This document shows, one piece after another, positions 1 through 10,005 of a stretch of 64,000 nt of DNA (positions within the stretch are counted from its first letter, which is position 1; every line of letters begins with the position of its first letter). The stretch lies in contig NZ_QCXY01000001.1 in NCBI RefSeq assembly GCF_003347495.1, positions 806,001 to 870,000 of the forward strand. Direction: 5' to 3'. The DNA comes from Pleomorphovibrio marinus (GTDB taxonomy: Bacteria > Bacteroidota > Bacteroidia > Cytophagales > Cyclobacteriaceae). A program made the position numbers and the translations under genes. The notes under the pieces are model-generated. The model searched no databases and was not told the origin of the DNA. It saw nothing but the letters and a program-made list of their open reading frames with translations.

Positions 1-1772
1 AAATGACCCCCACAGCTTTCCTTTCGGTTCAGTGCATCGTCTATCATCAATTCTCCTAGTTCCAGAAAGTCGGCTACCCGGTTGGCTTTTTCCAAGGATT
101 GATTTAGTTCCTCGCCTGCTCCCAATACCCTAACATTTCTCCAAAACTCTTCCTTTAACTCCCGTATCATGGTTTTGGCCTTTGCCAATCCATCTGCGCT
201 TCTGGCCATACCGCAGTAATTCCACATGACTTTACCCAGCTTTTTATGATAATAATCCACACTCTTTTCTCCTTTGATAGAAAGAAGTCGCTCAATTCTC
301 TCCTTCACTTCAGATTCGGCCTTTTTAAAGGCCGGATGGTCTTCCGCTGGCTTATCATATGGCTGTGTGGCGAGGTAATCTCCCACGGTGTAAGGAATCA
401 CAAAGTATCCATCTGCTAGTCCCTGCATTAAGGCAGAAGCCCCTAGCCGATTGGCGCCATGATCGGAGAAGTTAGCTTCTCCCAATGCATATAGACCAGG
501 AATGGTGGTCATCAAGTTATAGTCCACCCAAAGTCCGCCCATGGTGTAATGCACCGCTGGATAAATCTTCATGGGTGTCTTATAGGGATTTTCCCCGGTG
601 ATTTGTTGGTACATGTCGAAAAGGTTCCCATACTTACTTCTCACGGTATCCTCGCCGTCCCGAAGAATAGCGTCCCTAAAATCCAAGAAAACAGCCTCAC
701 CTGTTTCATTCACACCTCTTCCCTCATCGCACACATATTTGGCGTTTCGAGAAGCTACATCCCTTGGCACCAGGTTGCCAAAGGAGGGATATTTGTTTTC
801 CAAGTAATAATCCCTGTCCTCGTCGGGGATATCCTGGGGTTTGATTTCCCTCTTTCTCAGTTTTTCCGCAATTTCAATGGTTTTGGGTACCCACACCCTG
901 CCATCATTTCTTAGTGACTCTGACATTAAGGTAAGCTTGGACTGATGGTCGCCAGATACTGGGATACATGTGGGGTGAATTTGGGTATAGCAAGGATTAG
1001 CAAAATAGGCTCCTTTTTTATGTGCCCGCCAAGCGGCAGTTACATTCGACCCCATGGCATTAGTGGATAGAAAAAAAACATTGCCATAACCACCTGTACA
1101 TAGGAGAACCGCATGAGCACTGTGAGACTCTATGGCTCCTGTAATCAGGTTTCTGGTTACAATTCCATGCGCCTTTCCGTCTATGGTTACCACATCCAGC
1201 ATTTCAGTCCTGGGATAAAGCTTGACCTTCCCGTTGGCCACTTGCCTGCTTAGTGCAGAATAAGCACCTAACAATAACTGTTGTCCCGTCTGCCCACGTG
1301 CATAAAAAGTTCTGGACACCTGCGCACCTCCGAAAGACCTGTTGGCCAATAAGCCACCGTATTCCCTGGCAAAGGGAACGCCTTGAGCGACACATTGGTC
1401 AATAATATTTACAGAAACTTGCGCTAGTCGGAATACATTAGCCTCCCTAGAGCGGTAATCACCACCTTTTATGGTGTCATAAAACAACCTGAAGACGGAG
1501 TCTCCATCATTTTGGTAGTTTTTTGCGGCGTTAATTCCGCCTTGGGCAGCAATAGAGTGAGCTCTTCTTGGGCTATCCTGGAAACAAAAGGCTTTCACCT
1601 TATACCCTAGCTCTGCCAGGGAGGCTGCCGCAGAAGCCCCTGCCAAACCAGTACCCACAACTATTATTTCGTATTTACGCTTATTGGCTGGGTTAACCAA
1701 TTTAACGTTAAATTTATGGCTGGTCCATTTTTCGGCCAGTTGGCCTGAGGGTGATTTTGAATCCAGTATCAT
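1..1772 (-). CDS. sdhA: Succinate dehydrogenase/fumarate reductase flavoprotein subunit (C-terminus beyond window)
   Basis: Oxidises succinate to fumarate on covalently bound FAD at the cytoplasmic face of complex II. Translating the minus strand from ATG 1772-1770 gives an open frame to the window edge, about 590 codons. After a short N-terminal extension the FAD-binding segment reads [13 protein letters not shown], followed by [15 protein letters not shown], which carries the His that is flavinylated in this family. Further in come the substrate-site segment with [16 protein letters not shown] and the late FAD segment [20 protein letters not shown]. It lies 36 bp downstream of sdhC in the same direction, so the two are one operon; the iron-sulfur subunit sdhB is expected just outside the window. 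The length and missing membrane anchor fit the sdhC-sdhA-sdhB type found in Bacteroidota. The 3' end cannot be judged. Confidence 0.95.
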   Translation of the reverse strand, partial: MILDSKSPSGQLAEKWTSHKFNVKLVNPANKRKYEIIVVGTGLAGASAAASLAELGYKVKAFCFQDSPRRAHSIAAQGGINAAKNYQNDGDSVFRLFYDTIKGGDYRSREANVFRLAQVSVNIIDQCVAQGVPFAREYGGLLANRSFGGAQVSRTFYARGQTGQQLLLGAYSALSRQVANGKVKLYPRTEMLDVVTIDGKAHGIVTRNLITGAIESHSAHAVLLCTGGYGNVFFLSTNAMGSNVTAAWRAHKKGAYFANPCYTQIHPTCIPVSGDHQSKLTLMSESLRNDGRVWVPKTIEIAEKLRKREIKPQDIPDEDRDYYLENKYPSFGNLVPRDVASRNAKYVCDEGRGVNETGEAVFLDFRDAILRDGEDTVRSKYGNLFDMYQQITGENPYKTPMKIYPAVHYTMGGLWVDYNLMTTIPGLYALGEANFSDHGANRLGASALMQGLADGYFVIPYTVGDYLATQPYDKPAEDHPAFKKAESEVKERIERLLSIKGEKSVDYYHKKLGKVMWNYCGMARSADGLAKAKTMIRELKEEFWRNVRVLGAGEELNQSLEKANRVADFLELGELMIDDALNRKESCGGH

Positions 1773-1808
1773 CGGTCTTCGAATTTTAATTCAAAATTAT
1801 TTTACTTC

Positions 1809-2492
1809 CTATAAGCTCTGTATGTACATTACTATAGGAATCATTGCAAATAAGGTGGGTATAAGAATGGCAAATCCTAACCCCACTTTTTGAATGAGGG
1901 GTGTATATTTCTTATGGTTAATCCCCAAGGTTTGAAACGCACTTGCAAACCCATGGGAAAGGTGAAATGCCAGAAAAACCATACTTATCACATAAAACCC
2001 AACATAGATGGGATTTTTAAAGGCTTCCACTACAATGATAAAGGCGTTATCCACTTCAGTATCTCCCAACAACACCTTGTCTGGAGACCCAAACTTAAGC
2101 CTATACCAAAAACCCCTTAAATGAACTAGGAGAAAGATCAGTATCAAAGTACCAAGAATCCCCATGTTTCTGGAGGCCCAGGTACTGTTTGTGGATGCGT
2201 CTGTTTCAGCGTAGCCCACTGGCCTGGCTTTTTTATTATGCTTCGTGAGAATTACAGAATAAACAACATGAAGCAAAATTAAACCAAAATTGATGATGGA
2301 TACAGATCGGATAAAATTATTTATCGCCATGTTATGGGCATATAGATTGAAAGATTCTCCATTATCAGGGATCAACAACTGTAAATTACCTGCTAAATGG
2401 ACAACAAGGAACAAAATCAGGAAAAATCCTGTCAATGCCATCAATAATTTTTGGCCAAGTGTACTATTTAAGGTTTTGGTTACCCAACTCAT
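1809..2492 (-). CDS. sdhC: Succinate dehydrogenase cytochrome b558 membrane subunit
   Basis: A 227-residue integral membrane protein that anchors SdhA/SdhB and passes electrons through haem b to menaquinone. About five hydrophobic helices are visible: LLMALTGFFLILFLVVHLAG near residues 15-37, FIRSVSIINFGLILLHVVYS, MGILGTLILIFLLVHLRGF, PIYVGFYVISMVFLAFHLSH and VGLGFAILIPTLFAMIPIVM. Histidines inside helices (VVHLAG, LLHVVY, LVHLRG, AFHLSHG) are candidate haem ligands. This single five-helix subunit is the b558 type of Bacillus and Bacteroidota rather than the separate SdhC/SdhD of Proteobacteria. It is the first gene of the operon, 36 bp before sdhA, with a TAAATTTG promoter box 45 bp upstream. 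Confidence 0.92.
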   Translation of the reverse strand: MSWVTKTLNSTLGQKLLMALTGFFLILFLVVHLAGNLQLLIPDNGESFNLYAHNMAINNFIRSVSIINFGLILLHVVYSVILTKHNKKARPVGYAETDASTNSTWASRNMGILGTLILIFLLVHLRGFWYRLKFGSPDKVLLGDTEVDNAFIIVVEAFKNPIYVGFYVISMVFLAFHLSHGFASAFQTLGINHKKYTPLIQKVGLGFAILIPTLFAMIPIVMYIQSL

Positions 2493-2536
2493 ATCTCAAA
2501 CTTTATTCTTAGATTGTTCGTTTTTTTCCTAACCGC

Positions 2537-2564
2537 CAAATTTACATTTGGAATGATTAGCAAA
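2537..2564 (-). promoter_or_regulatory. Bacteroidota-type promoter for sdhC-sdhA
   Basis: On the minus strand TAAATTTG (2544-2537) matches the TAnnTTTG -7 element exactly. TTTG (2564-2561) lies 16 bp upstream as a -33 element, slightly closer than usual. The predicted transcript would start near 2530, leaving an untranslated leader of about 38 nt. Confidence 0.55.
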
Positions 2565-3034
2565 CAATCAATAGTCCCTTTGCTCTCCTTATTTTAATTG
2601 GTTCTAAATAAATTCTGATTAGTTTTGATTACCCACCATTTGTAAGTCCTTTAACCAGTTGTTTGTGCTTATTGTTTCCGTCTAGGGATAGGAGGGCAAG
2701 AATTGTAAACAACTATTTCTATCTCCCACACAATATTCTGTTATTCATATTGTTAAATAGTAGAAAATGAAATTGCTTCCCATTTAGCATAAATGATTGC
2801 AAGCTTGGAATATCTTAAGATATGATATTTAATGATCCGAAGGTTTTTTCGATAAATGACTTCCGGTAATTAAAATATCGGGTACAATGCTTTAATTTAG
2901 GGTAACATTATGAACGGAAAACCGTTTTTAACTGAAGTCGTTTCAAATAATTTGCTTAATTACCAAGGTAAGAATAGCTTTATGGTTTACCTGAATGAAA
3001 CCTTCAAGAAAGTGGCCGATACTAACTATGTCCC
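2565..3034. other. Intergenic region between sdhC and the T9SS gene
   Basis: AT-rich spacer between divergently transcribed genes; no coding potential or RNA gene was recognised. It contains a short stem AACGG-AAAA-CCGTT followed by T residues (about 2914-2930), which could be a weak terminator or leader element for the downstream gene. No clean TAnnTTTG box for the plus-strand gene was found. Confidence 0.3.
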
Positions 3035-5812
3035 ATGAATAAAAAACTTTTACTTTTAGCATCCTTCTTTTACTTTGGTTTGTGTTTGCAGCATACATTT
3101 GCCACCCATATCAGGGCAGGAGAAATTATTGCTGAGCGGGTTTCTGTTCAAACCCTGACCTACAGAATTACTGTAGTAGGTTATACCGATACTCGTTCCA
3201 CCGTAATATTTGGACCAGGAAGGATTGAATTCGGGGATGGTAGGGAGGAAGTACTTAATACGGAAGCCGATTTTAACGTTACCGAAATGATAGGGGAACA
3301 TATACAAAAAAACACCTTTGTAATCACCCACACCTATCAAGGTCCCGGTCAATATACCATTCGCTTTATGGAATTCAACCGGAATGCCAACACCCTGAAT
3401 ATGGATCAGTCGGTGGATACCCCGTTTTACATTGAGACCATGATCCGAATTGACCCTTTTTTGGGGGTAAATAACTCGCCCGTCCTCACCATACCACCTG
3501 TGGATAATGGCGCGGTAAATCAGACCTATATCCATAATCCCGGCGCTTACGATCCCGATGGGGATAGCCTAGCTTACGTAATGGACGTTCCTAAACAGGC
3601 TTTTCAAAGAGAGGTTAACAATTACCGTAGCCCTGCTTCCGGCGAATTCAGTTTCTCACGGCAGGATGGATCCACGCCCCCCATATTGGAACTTGATCCT
3701 GTGACTGGGGACCTGATTTGGGATGCCCCGGGAATAGCAGGACAATACAATGTGGCGTTTAGGATAGAAGAATGGAGAAGAGTGGATGGAGAGTGGAGAA
3801 GGATTGGGTATGTGCTGCGAGACATGCAGATCATCATTGAGAACACCGACAACCGAAGGCCGGAACTGATTATGCCCGATGATATCTGTGTGGTAGCAGG
3901 AACAAGAATTGAAGAGATTTTCCAGGGTGTGGATCCGGATGGGGACCCTATCAAAATAGACGTATTTGGAGACCCCATAGAAATTACTAGTTCTCCCGCC
4001 TCCTATAGTCCAGAAGACACTTTCCAACCCTCACCTGGAGTAATAAATTTTGAATGGCAAACCGTTTGTGCGCACGTAAGGGCCAGGACCTACCAAGTCC
4101 GGGTTCGGATAGAGGATCAGCCGTCCTCGGGGCCGGCTCTAGTCGACATAAAGACCTGGAATATCACGGTCGTCGGCCCTCCTCCTGTAATCGACGACAT
4201 CGAACAGGACGAGGGCCGGTCAGCCAACCTTTCGTGGGACCCTTATTCTTGCGGGTCTTCCGCCCAAACCATGCAGGTTTGGAGGAGGATAAACTCAGAT
4301 CCTTACGAACCCGATAGTTGCGAAACTGGGGTAAGGCCGGGGTACGAAATGGTGGGCACCACCGATATGGATACTTTCAACTTCCTGGACGACAATGAAA
4401 GTATGGGCCTGAGCCCTGGCAATACCTATTGCTACAGGCTGGTAGCCATTTATCCTTCTCCCAGAAGTGGGGAAAGTATAGTTTCCGAAGAAATCTGTAT
4501 TACCATGGAAGTGGATGTTCCATTAATCACCAATGTCAGCGTAGAAAATACAGACACAGATGAGGGTGAAATATTGGTCAGATGGACCCCGCCCTACGAT
4601 ATAGATCAGGAGCTTTATCCCGGCCCCTACGAATATGGACTGGTACGTAGTCAGGGTTTTATGAGCGATCAAAATCAAAGTTCAGTAACTATAACCTCCG
4701 ACACTGTCTTTACTGACACTGGGCTAAATACCGAAAACCTGGTGTATAACTACGAGGTAGTGTTATATTCCCAAGGAGAAGAAATTGATGTGTCCAACAA
4801 AGCTTCTTCAGTAAGGCTGGAACCCACTATTATCAACGAGGCCATAGAGCTCAACTGGGAATTTTCGGTGCCTTGGAATAACAACACCTCCGAATTTCCC
4901 CATCAAGTCTATAGAAACAGGACTGACCCCGAGGCTCAGGATTCGGAAACCTTTACCCTGATTGCCGAAGTGGATGTCACAGAGGATGGGTTTTATTATT
5001 TCGATGATGGTAGCCATAATGGGGTTCCCTTGGACACGGAGATTGAGTACTGCTATTATGTGGTTACCAATGGCTCCTACAACGTGGACATTCTGGAATA
5101 TCCATTAGTCAACAATTCACAAATCGTGTGTGCCAGGCCCGACGATGACAGATTGCCTTGTCCTCCGGTATTGGCATTCGAAGGACCGGACTGCACCGAA
5201 TTCTTAGCAGAACAGCCCTGTAGCTTCAGTGATTTTTTCCACGATCTGAGTTGGGAACCTGATTTTTCAGGCAACTGTGATACAGAGCTTAATGGATACC
5301 GACTCTATTTCTCGGAGACAGGAGACGAGGGCACTTTCAATCAGATAAGCAGCCTATCCGTAATCAACACCAGCACTCGGATTACTGATTTGCTGGATTT
5401 CAAAGGATGTTACTATATCACAGCCGTTGACAGATCTGGCAATGAGAGTGACCCAAGCAATGTAGTTTGTGTGGATAACTGCCCCAATTACGAACTTCCC
5501 AATGTATTTACCCCAAATGGAGATGGTGTGAATGACACCTTCATGGCTTTTGACAATCCCTTTGCAAAATGTCCAAGGTTTGTGGATGCCGTGGAGATAA
5601 AAATCTATAACCGATGGGGAGCATTGGTGCATAGCTACAATAGCATGTCCTCCACCGAGAACAATATCTATATCCACTGGGACGGTAGGGACCTCAATGG
5701 CAGAGACCTGCCAGCAGGCACCTATTTCTATTCGGCAAATGTGCTTTTCAACATGCTCGATCCTTCCGAAAGGGAGCGCAAGATTAAAGGTACCATTCAA
5801 ATTATTCGGTAA
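3035..5812 (+). CDS. Large secreted multidomain protein with T9SS type B sorting domain
   Basis: A 925-residue cell-surface or secreted protein. An N-terminal signal peptide (MNKKLLLLASFFYFGLCLQ, cleavage probably after TFA near residue 24) exports it to the periplasm. The C-terminal 90 residues carry the CHU_C/gliding-motility-type sorting domain: NVFTPNGDGVNDTF, then VEIKIYNRWGALVHSY, WDGRDLNG, LPAGTYFYSA and a final KGTIQIIR. This is the T9SS type B signal. The middle is beta-rich, with PKD- or cadherin-like stretches containing DPDGD motifs (about residues 170-330) and several fibronectin type III-like repeats (about 400-800). No catalytic motif was recognised; adhesion or a structural surface role is an inference. 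It stands alone, closed by a strong terminator just after the stop. Confidence 0.85.
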   Translation: MNKKLLLLASFFYFGLCLQHTFATHIRAGEIIAERVSVQTLTYRITVVGYTDTRSTVIFGPGRIEFGDGREEVLNTEADFNVTEMIGEHIQKNTFVITHTYQGPGQYTIRFMEFNRNANTLNMDQSVDTPFYIETMIRIDPFLGVNNSPVLTIPPVDNGAVNQTYIHNPGAYDPDGDSLAYVMDVPKQAFQREVNNYRSPASGEFSFSRQDGSTPPILELDPVTGDLIWDAPGIAGQYNVAFRIEEWRRVDGEWRRIGYVLRDMQIIIENTDNRRPELIMPDDICVVAGTRIEEIFQGVDPDGDPIKIDVFGDPIEITSSPASYSPEDTFQPSPGVINFEWQTVCAHVRARTYQVRVRIEDQPSSGPALVDIKTWNITVVGPPPVIDDIEQDEGRSANLSWDPYSCGSSAQTMQVWRRINSDPYEPDSCETGVRPGYEMVGTTDMDTFNFLDDNESMGLSPGNTYCYRLVAIYPSPRSGESIVSEEICITMEVDVPLITNVSVENTDTDEGEILVRWTPPYDIDQELYPGPYEYGLVRSQGFMSDQNQSSVTITSDTVFTDTGLNTENLVYNYEVVLYSQGEEIDVSNKASSVRLEPTIINEAIELNWEFSVPWNNNTSEFPHQVYRNRTDPEAQDSETFTLIAEVDVTEDGFYYFDDGSHNGVPLDTEIEYCYYVVTNGSYNVDILEYPLVNNSQIVCARPDDDRLPCPPVLAFEGPDCTEFLAEQPCSFSDFFHDLSWEPDFSGNCDTELNGYRLYFSETGDEGTFNQISSLSVINTSTRITDLLDFKGCYYITAVDRSGNESDPSNVVCVDNCPNYELPNVFTPNGDGVNDTFMAFDNPFAKCPRFVDAVEIKIYNRWGALVHSYNSMSSTENNIYIHWDGRDLNGRDLPAGTYFYSANVLFNMLDPSERERKIKGTIQIIR

Positions 5813-5831
5813 ACCAGTCAATGATATCATC

Positions 5832-5870
5832 TAAAAACCGCAGGAAAGTTTTGCTATCCTGCGGTTTTTA
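5832..5870 (+). terminator. Rho-independent terminator after the T9SS type B gene
   Basis: A perfect 14-bp stem, TAAAAACCGCAGGA (5832-5845) with TCCTGCGGTTTTTA (5857-5870), closes an 11-nt loop. The A/T ends give a U-tract on either strand, so it can work in both directions. Confidence 0.9.
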
Positions 5871-5872
5871 GT

Positions 5873-5900
5873 TTTGGGGCCACAAATGGCTTTATATTTG
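5873..5900 (+). promoter_or_regulatory. Bacteroidota-type promoter for the carbonic anhydrase gene
   Basis: TATATTTG (5893-5900) matches the TAnnTTTG element. TTTG (5873-5876) sits 16 bp upstream. The predicted start near 5906 gives a leader of about 50 nt. The promoter begins immediately after the preceding terminator. Confidence 0.6.
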
Positions 5901-5958
5901 TTCCCTCCTAGTTAACCTAAAATTTTCTAATTATTTTTACTCAAACAAACTGTCAACC

Positions 5959-6609
5959 ATGATGCGAGCAATAAATAAGGAAGTTCAAGACAAAATCACC
6001 CCAAAAGAAGCACTAAAAATGCTTAAAGAAGGGAATATACGTTTTGTGAAAAACCAAAAGGCAGAGAGAGACCTATTACAAATGGTAAAGGAAACCGCTG
6101 AGGGGCAATGGCCTTTTGCAGTGGTGCTAAGTTGTATAGACAGCCGGACCTCCTCGGAGTTGATTTTTGACCAAGGGATAGGCGATATCTTCAACGCAAG
6201 GGTTGCGGGGAATATAGTAAACGAAGATATTTTGGGAAGTATCGAGTACGCTGTGAAATATGCCCGCTCCAAAATAGTGGTGGTGCTCGGCCATACTAAA
6301 TGTGGGGCAGTTACCAGTGCTTGCCAAGGGGTAGAAGATGGAAACATCACCAAATTGCTTGAAAAAATAAAGCCCGCTATTTCCAAAGAGAAAACTGAAA
6401 AATCTGACAGATCAGGAGGGAATCCAGAATTTGTCGAGAAAGTATCCAAATTAAACGTACAACATGCCATAGACGAGATAAGGAACAAAAGCACCATCAT
6501 TTCCGAAATCGAAAAAAACGGTGGCGTTTTGGTAATAGGCGGGATGTATAATGTGGGGACAGGTAAAGTGGAATTCTACGATGGTTTGGAAACGGAAAGC
6601 CAGGCATAA
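5959..6609 (+). CDS. Beta-class carbonic anhydrase
   Basis: Interconverts CO2 and bicarbonate with a catalytic zinc. All beta-class ligands are present: Cys59 and the Asp61/Arg63 dyad in SCIDSR, then His112 and Cys115 in GHTKCGA. The substrate-facing GDIFNARVAGN segment follows the first motif as expected. Length (216 residues) is usual for the family and there is no signal peptide, so it is cytoplasmic. The N-terminus has two adjacent methionines, and either could start translation. It has its own promoter and is followed by fabD after 71 bp. Bicarbonate feeds acetyl-CoA carboxylase, so adjacency to a fatty-acid gene is suggestive, but this is inference. Confidence 0.95.
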   Translation: MMRAINKEVQDKITPKEALKMLKEGNIRFVKNQKAERDLLQMVKETAEGQWPFAVVLSCIDSRTSSELIFDQGIGDIFNARVAGNIVNEDILGSIEYAVKYARSKIVVVLGHTKCGAVTSACQGVEDGNITKLLEKIKPAISKEKTEKSDRSGGNPEFVEKVSKLNVQHAIDEIRNKSTIISEIEKNGGVLVIGGMYNVGTGKVEFYDGLETESQA

Positions 6610-6680
6610 GCTTAGCGGATTTAGGAAGACTTGATAGTAAGCAAGCTATTTTTGTTGAATCATAAACCAAACCAATCTCG

Positions 6681-7556
6681 ATGAAAGCGTATATTTTCCC
6701 CGGTCAAGGGGCTCAATTTCCAGGAATGGGCAAAGAACTTTATGAATCCAGGGCCAATGCCAAAGCACTTTTTGAGCAAGCCAACGATATTTTGGGATTT
6801 AGGATTACAGATATCATGTTTGAGGGTTCCGCAGATGAACTCAAACAAACCAACGTGACCCAACCTGCCATTTTCTTGCACTCAGTAATTTTGGCCCTTA
6901 GTTCAGATAAGCTTGTGCCCGACATGGTAGCCGGACATTCCCTGGGTGAATTTTCTGCATTGGTTGCCAATGGTGTACTTGCCTTTGAAGATGGACTGCG
7001 CTTGGTTCACCAAAGGGCTTTGGCCATGCAGGAAGCATGTGAAATCAATCCTTCCACCATGGCAGCCATCTTGGGTCTCCCCGACGAAAAGGTGGAAGAA
7101 ATCTGCCAAAGTATTACCGATGAAATTGTGGTTCCGGCAAACTATAATTGTCCGGGACAACTTGTCATATCCGGTAGCAACCGAGGGATACAAATAGCCT
7201 GCGAGAAAATGAAAGAAGCAGGAGCAAAGCGGGCATTGCCCTTACCAGTAGGAGGTGCATTCCATTCGCCATTAATGGAGCCAGCGCGACTAAAATTACA
7301 GAAAGCCATAGACGAAACCACTTTCAAAAGTGGATCTTGCCCCGTTTACCAAAATGTAAGTACCACTGGAGTTTCCGAAGTGCAAAGCATCAAGGAAAAC
7401 TTGGCTGCGCAACTTACCGCACCTGTAAAGTGGACACAATCCATACAGCAAATGCTAAGCGACGGAGCCCAAACCTTTATAGAATGTGGCCCCGGAAAAG
7501 TCCTTCAGGGATTGGTGAAAAAAATACACCAGGAAGCGGAAGTAGAAAGTCTCTAA
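6681..7556 (+). CDS. fabD: Malonyl-CoA:ACP transacylase
   Basis: Loads malonate from malonyl-CoA onto acyl carrier protein, supplying extender units for fatty-acid synthesis in the cytoplasm. The protein begins with the family hallmark FPGQGAQFPGMG (residues 6-17). The nucleophile elbow GHSLGEFSAL holds Ser87, the arginine of LVHQRALAMQ is the malonate carboxylate binder, and GGAFHSPLM holds the catalytic His195. It ends with ECGPGKVLQGLVKK as in characterised FabD. Length (291 residues) is slightly under the usual 305-310. It converges with folK, only 6 bp separating the two stops. Confidence 0.96.
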   Translation: MKAYIFPGQGAQFPGMGKELYESRANAKALFEQANDILGFRITDIMFEGSADELKQTNVTQPAIFLHSVILALSSDKLVPDMVAGHSLGEFSALVANGVLAFEDGLRLVHQRALAMQEACEINPSTMAAILGLPDEKVEEICQSITDEIVVPANYNCPGQLVISGSNRGIQIACEKMKEAGAKRALPLPVGGAFHSPLMEPARLKLQKAIDETTFKSGSCPVYQNVSTTGVSEVQSIKENLAAQLTAPVKWTQSIQQMLSDGAQTFIECGPGKVLQGLVKKIHQEAEVESL

Positions 7557-7562
7557 AACAAG

Positions 7563-8084
7563 CTATTCTTTACCTGTGGGGTCTGGCAACTTCCAAACCT
7601 CACAGGTGTCTTTGCAAACCCTGTACATATCTTGAATGGTCAATCCAGATTTTGGGTCTTTCCACCCTGGCATTAGGTCCATTAATGGTTCCAAGACGAA
7701 TTTTCTGTTTTGAAGCTCAGGATGGGGAATGACCAAACGGTCCGAGTTCACTATTAAATCCCCAAAATAAATAATGTCTATATCCATGGTTCTGTTTCCC
7801 CAACGACGACCCCTCAACCTTTCCAGCTTTTCTTCTATTTGCAGTGACCAATCCAGGACTTTCTCCGGATTTTGGTTTGTTTGCATCAGCAATGCTTTGT
7901 TGAGGAAATTCCCTTCCGAGTTTCCACCCCAAGCCTCAGTTTCATATAGTTTGGAGCTTTTTATCAATTTCATTTTTTCCGCAAGCAGGGATTCCGCTCT
8001 TTGGAGGTTTTCCAGTCTATCTCCCAAATTACCCCCAATTAAAAAAACCACATCATACACTTTATCGTTTGTAAAGAGTTCCAT
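7563..8084 (-). CDS. folK: 2-amino-4-hydroxy-6-hydroxymethyldihydropteridine pyrophosphokinase
   Basis: Transfers pyrophosphate from ATP to 6-hydroxymethyl-7,8-dihydropterin in folate synthesis. The start at 8084 (MELFTNDKVYDVV) places the family N-terminus FLIGGNLGDRLENLQ about 14 residues in. The frame stays open upstream to 8543 but that part is low-complexity antisense of sppA and is not coding. Diagnostic motifs follow: WGGNSEGNFLNKAL, the ATP-site RRWGNRTMDIDIIYFGD and the C-terminal VIPHPELQNRKFVLEPL. Length (173 residues) is typical for the monofunctional enzyme. It is divergent from sppA with 64 bp between the starts. Confidence 0.94.
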   Translation of the reverse strand: MELFTNDKVYDVVFLIGGNLGDRLENLQRAESLLAEKMKLIKSSKLYETEAWGGNSEGNFLNKALLMQTNQNPEKVLDWSLQIEEKLERLRGRRWGNRTMDIDIIYFGDLIVNSDRLVIPHPELQNRKFVLEPLMDLMPGWKDPKSGLTIQDMYRVCKDTCEVWKLPDPTGKE

Positions 8085-8148
8085 GTCGTAATGTGGAAAA
8101 AAAGAAGTAATTTTACACATCCTCAACCCCTTAAAATTTAACAAACTC

Positions 8149-9909
8149 ATGAAATTTTTAAGTAATGTATTAGCCGTAATTGTGGGCCTACTGGTGTTTT
8201 GGGTTTTAGGTTTCTTTATTCTTGGAGGCATCATTGCCGTTATTTCGGCAGATGAGCAAGTGAAGGTAAAGGAAAACAGCGTACTTCTACTCGATTTAGA
8301 TAGGAAGGCCTTGGTGGAAAGAACCGTTGAAGACGATTTTGACCTTGCCTTTTTAGGGCCATTTTCCGGAGTGGAAAGTGTAGGTTTGCTACAAGCCAAA
8401 AGGGCCATTGAAACTGCCAAAGAAAATGAAAATGTAAAAGGTATTTTTCTCAAAGCAGGGATTTTTACCGGTGGGGGGTCTGCCATGTACAAGGAGCTTC
8501 GGGAAGCATTAGAGGATTTTAAGGAAAGTGGGAAATTTGTCATTGCCTATTCTGAGATTTATTCCGAGAGTGGGTATTATCTGAGCTCAGTGGCCGACGA
8601 AGTCTACATGAATCCTATGGGGGGGCTTGAATTTAATGGTTTGGCTTATTCCATGGTATTTTTAAAACGGATGTTTGAAAAAATTGAAGTCGAGCCCGTG
8701 GTTTTTAGGGCAGGGGATTTTAAAGATGCTGTGGAACCCTTTATCAACGAAAGTATGAGTGAGGAAAGCAAACAACAGACGCAACAGTACCTCAATGACC
8801 TCAACATGGTCATGGTAAGTGCCGTGTCCGAAAGCCGTCAGATCCCTTTGGAAAGGGTGCAGGAAATCAATGACAATATGCTTGTAAGGACGAATCAGGA
8901 TGCTGTTGACCTTGGCTTGGTAGATGGGTTGTGGTATGATGACCAGGTAGTAGACCTTATCCGAGAGAAATTGGGATTGGAAGAAGACGAAGATATCAAC
9001 TCCATTAACATCACCCGTATAAACAAAACAGCTCCCAGTAAGAATCGATTGTCAAAAAACCGCATTGCAGTGGTCTTTGCGGATGGGGAAATCACAAGTG
9101 GAAGCAGTGGAGATGGAATTACTTCAGAGAAATTCATGAAGGAAATCCGCAAACTCAGAAAAAATAAGGACATCAAAGCCATCGTACTGAGGGTGAACTC
9201 CCCTGGAGGTTCAGCCCTTGCCTCCGAAGTAATCTGGAGAGAGCTGAACGAGGCAAAAAAAGAGAAGCCACTGATTGCCTCCATGGCCAACTATGCTGCT
9301 TCCGGCGGCTACTATTTGGCTGCTCCAGCCGACACCATTCTGGCCCAACCCAATACCATAACTGGTTCTATTGGTGTTTTTTCCCTTTGGTTCAATGCAG
9401 AAGGTCTGCTCAATAACAAGCTAGGGATCAACTCCGATGTAGTAAAAACAGGGGAATTTTCGGACTTTGTATCCTTCGACAGAGCCCCCACTCCAAGGGA
9501 AAAGGAAATTTTTCAAAAACAAACCGATGAGGTATATGAGATTTTTCTGAGAAGAGTGACAGAAGGCAGGAATATGGAGAAGGAGAGCTTGCTTCCCCTA
9601 GCCTCTGGCAGGGTATGGAGCGGAAAAGAGGCCAAAGCAAATGGACTGGTGGATGTTTTGGGAGGACTGGAAGATGCCGTTTCCATAGCCGCGGAAAAAG
9701 CTGGTGTCGCAGAGGATTATCGGGTGGTGTATTACCCGGAGCAAAAGGGATTTTTGGAGACCCTGATAAGTGAATTTTCGAAAGAAGTGAAAATCGCCCA
9801 GTTACGCTGGAGATATGGTATCAGTGGGGAACTGATGCTTCAAATGGAAAAGGTCAAAAACCTGAAAGGAATAATGGCCCGGCTGCCCTTTGAATTTGAG
9901 GTGAGGTAA
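8149..9909 (+). CDS. sppA: Signal peptide peptidase A, 67K type
   Basis: A membrane-anchored Ser/Lys protease that digests cleaved signal peptides at the periplasmic face. Residues 4-34 form one transmembrane anchor. The protein has the duplicated architecture of the long SppA class. The N-terminal half carries the general-base lysine (Lys192 in GDFKDAVEPF), and the C-terminal half carries the nucleophile (Ser385 in YAASGGYYLA), as in the E. coli enzyme. The substrate-pocket segment LRVNSPGGSALASEV precedes it. Length (586 residues) is near the E. coli 618. The gene has a near-match promoter (TAATTTTA) upstream and ends before a strong bidirectional terminator shared with the convergent serine-biosynthesis gene. 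Confidence 0.94.
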   Translation: MKFLSNVLAVIVGLLVFWVLGFFILGGIIAVISADEQVKVKENSVLLLDLDRKALVERTVEDDFDLAFLGPFSGVESVGLLQAKRAIETAKENENVKGIFLKAGIFTGGGSAMYKELREALEDFKESGKFVIAYSEIYSESGYYLSSVADEVYMNPMGGLEFNGLAYSMVFLKRMFEKIEVEPVVFRAGDFKDAVEPFINESMSEESKQQTQQYLNDLNMVMVSAVSESRQIPLERVQEINDNMLVRTNQDAVDLGLVDGLWYDDQVVDLIREKLGLEEDEDINSINITRINKTAPSKNRLSKNRIAVVFADGEITSGSSGDGITSEKFMKEIRKLRKNKDIKAIVLRVNSPGGSALASEVIWRELNEAKKEKPLIASMANYAASGGYYLAAPADTILAQPNTITGSIGVFSLWFNAEGLLNNKLGINSDVVKTGEFSDFVSFDRAPTPREKEIFQKQTDEVYEIFLRRVTEGRNMEKESLLPLASGRVWSGKEAKANGLVDVLGGLEDAVSIAAEKAGVAEDYRVVYYPEQKGFLETLISEFSKEVKIAQLRWRYGISGELMLQMEKVKNLKGIMARLPFEFEVR

Positions 9910-9937
9910 TACGCTGCCAAATGGCCGTTCTGATCAA

Positions 9938-9984
9938 AAATAAAGCCCTGCTCCGAGGAAAATCCGACGGGCAGGGCTTTATTT
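9938..9984. terminator. Bidirectional terminator between sppA and the serA fusion gene
   Basis: A perfect 14-bp stem, AAATAAAGCCCTGC (9938-9951) with GCAGGGCTTTATTT (9971-9984). The 19-nt interior can pair further (CCG-GGA with TCC-CGG). A and T runs flank both sides, so it serves both convergent genes. Confidence 0.9.
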
Positions 9985-10005
9985 GTTAGTGACAGTTATA
10001 CCTGT

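Noticed and set aside
8085-8543. Upstream extension of folK to a 326-residue frame
   Set aside because: The extra 153 residues are antisense to sppA, low in complexity and unlike any FolK; the family start is near residue 154 of that frame, at 8084.
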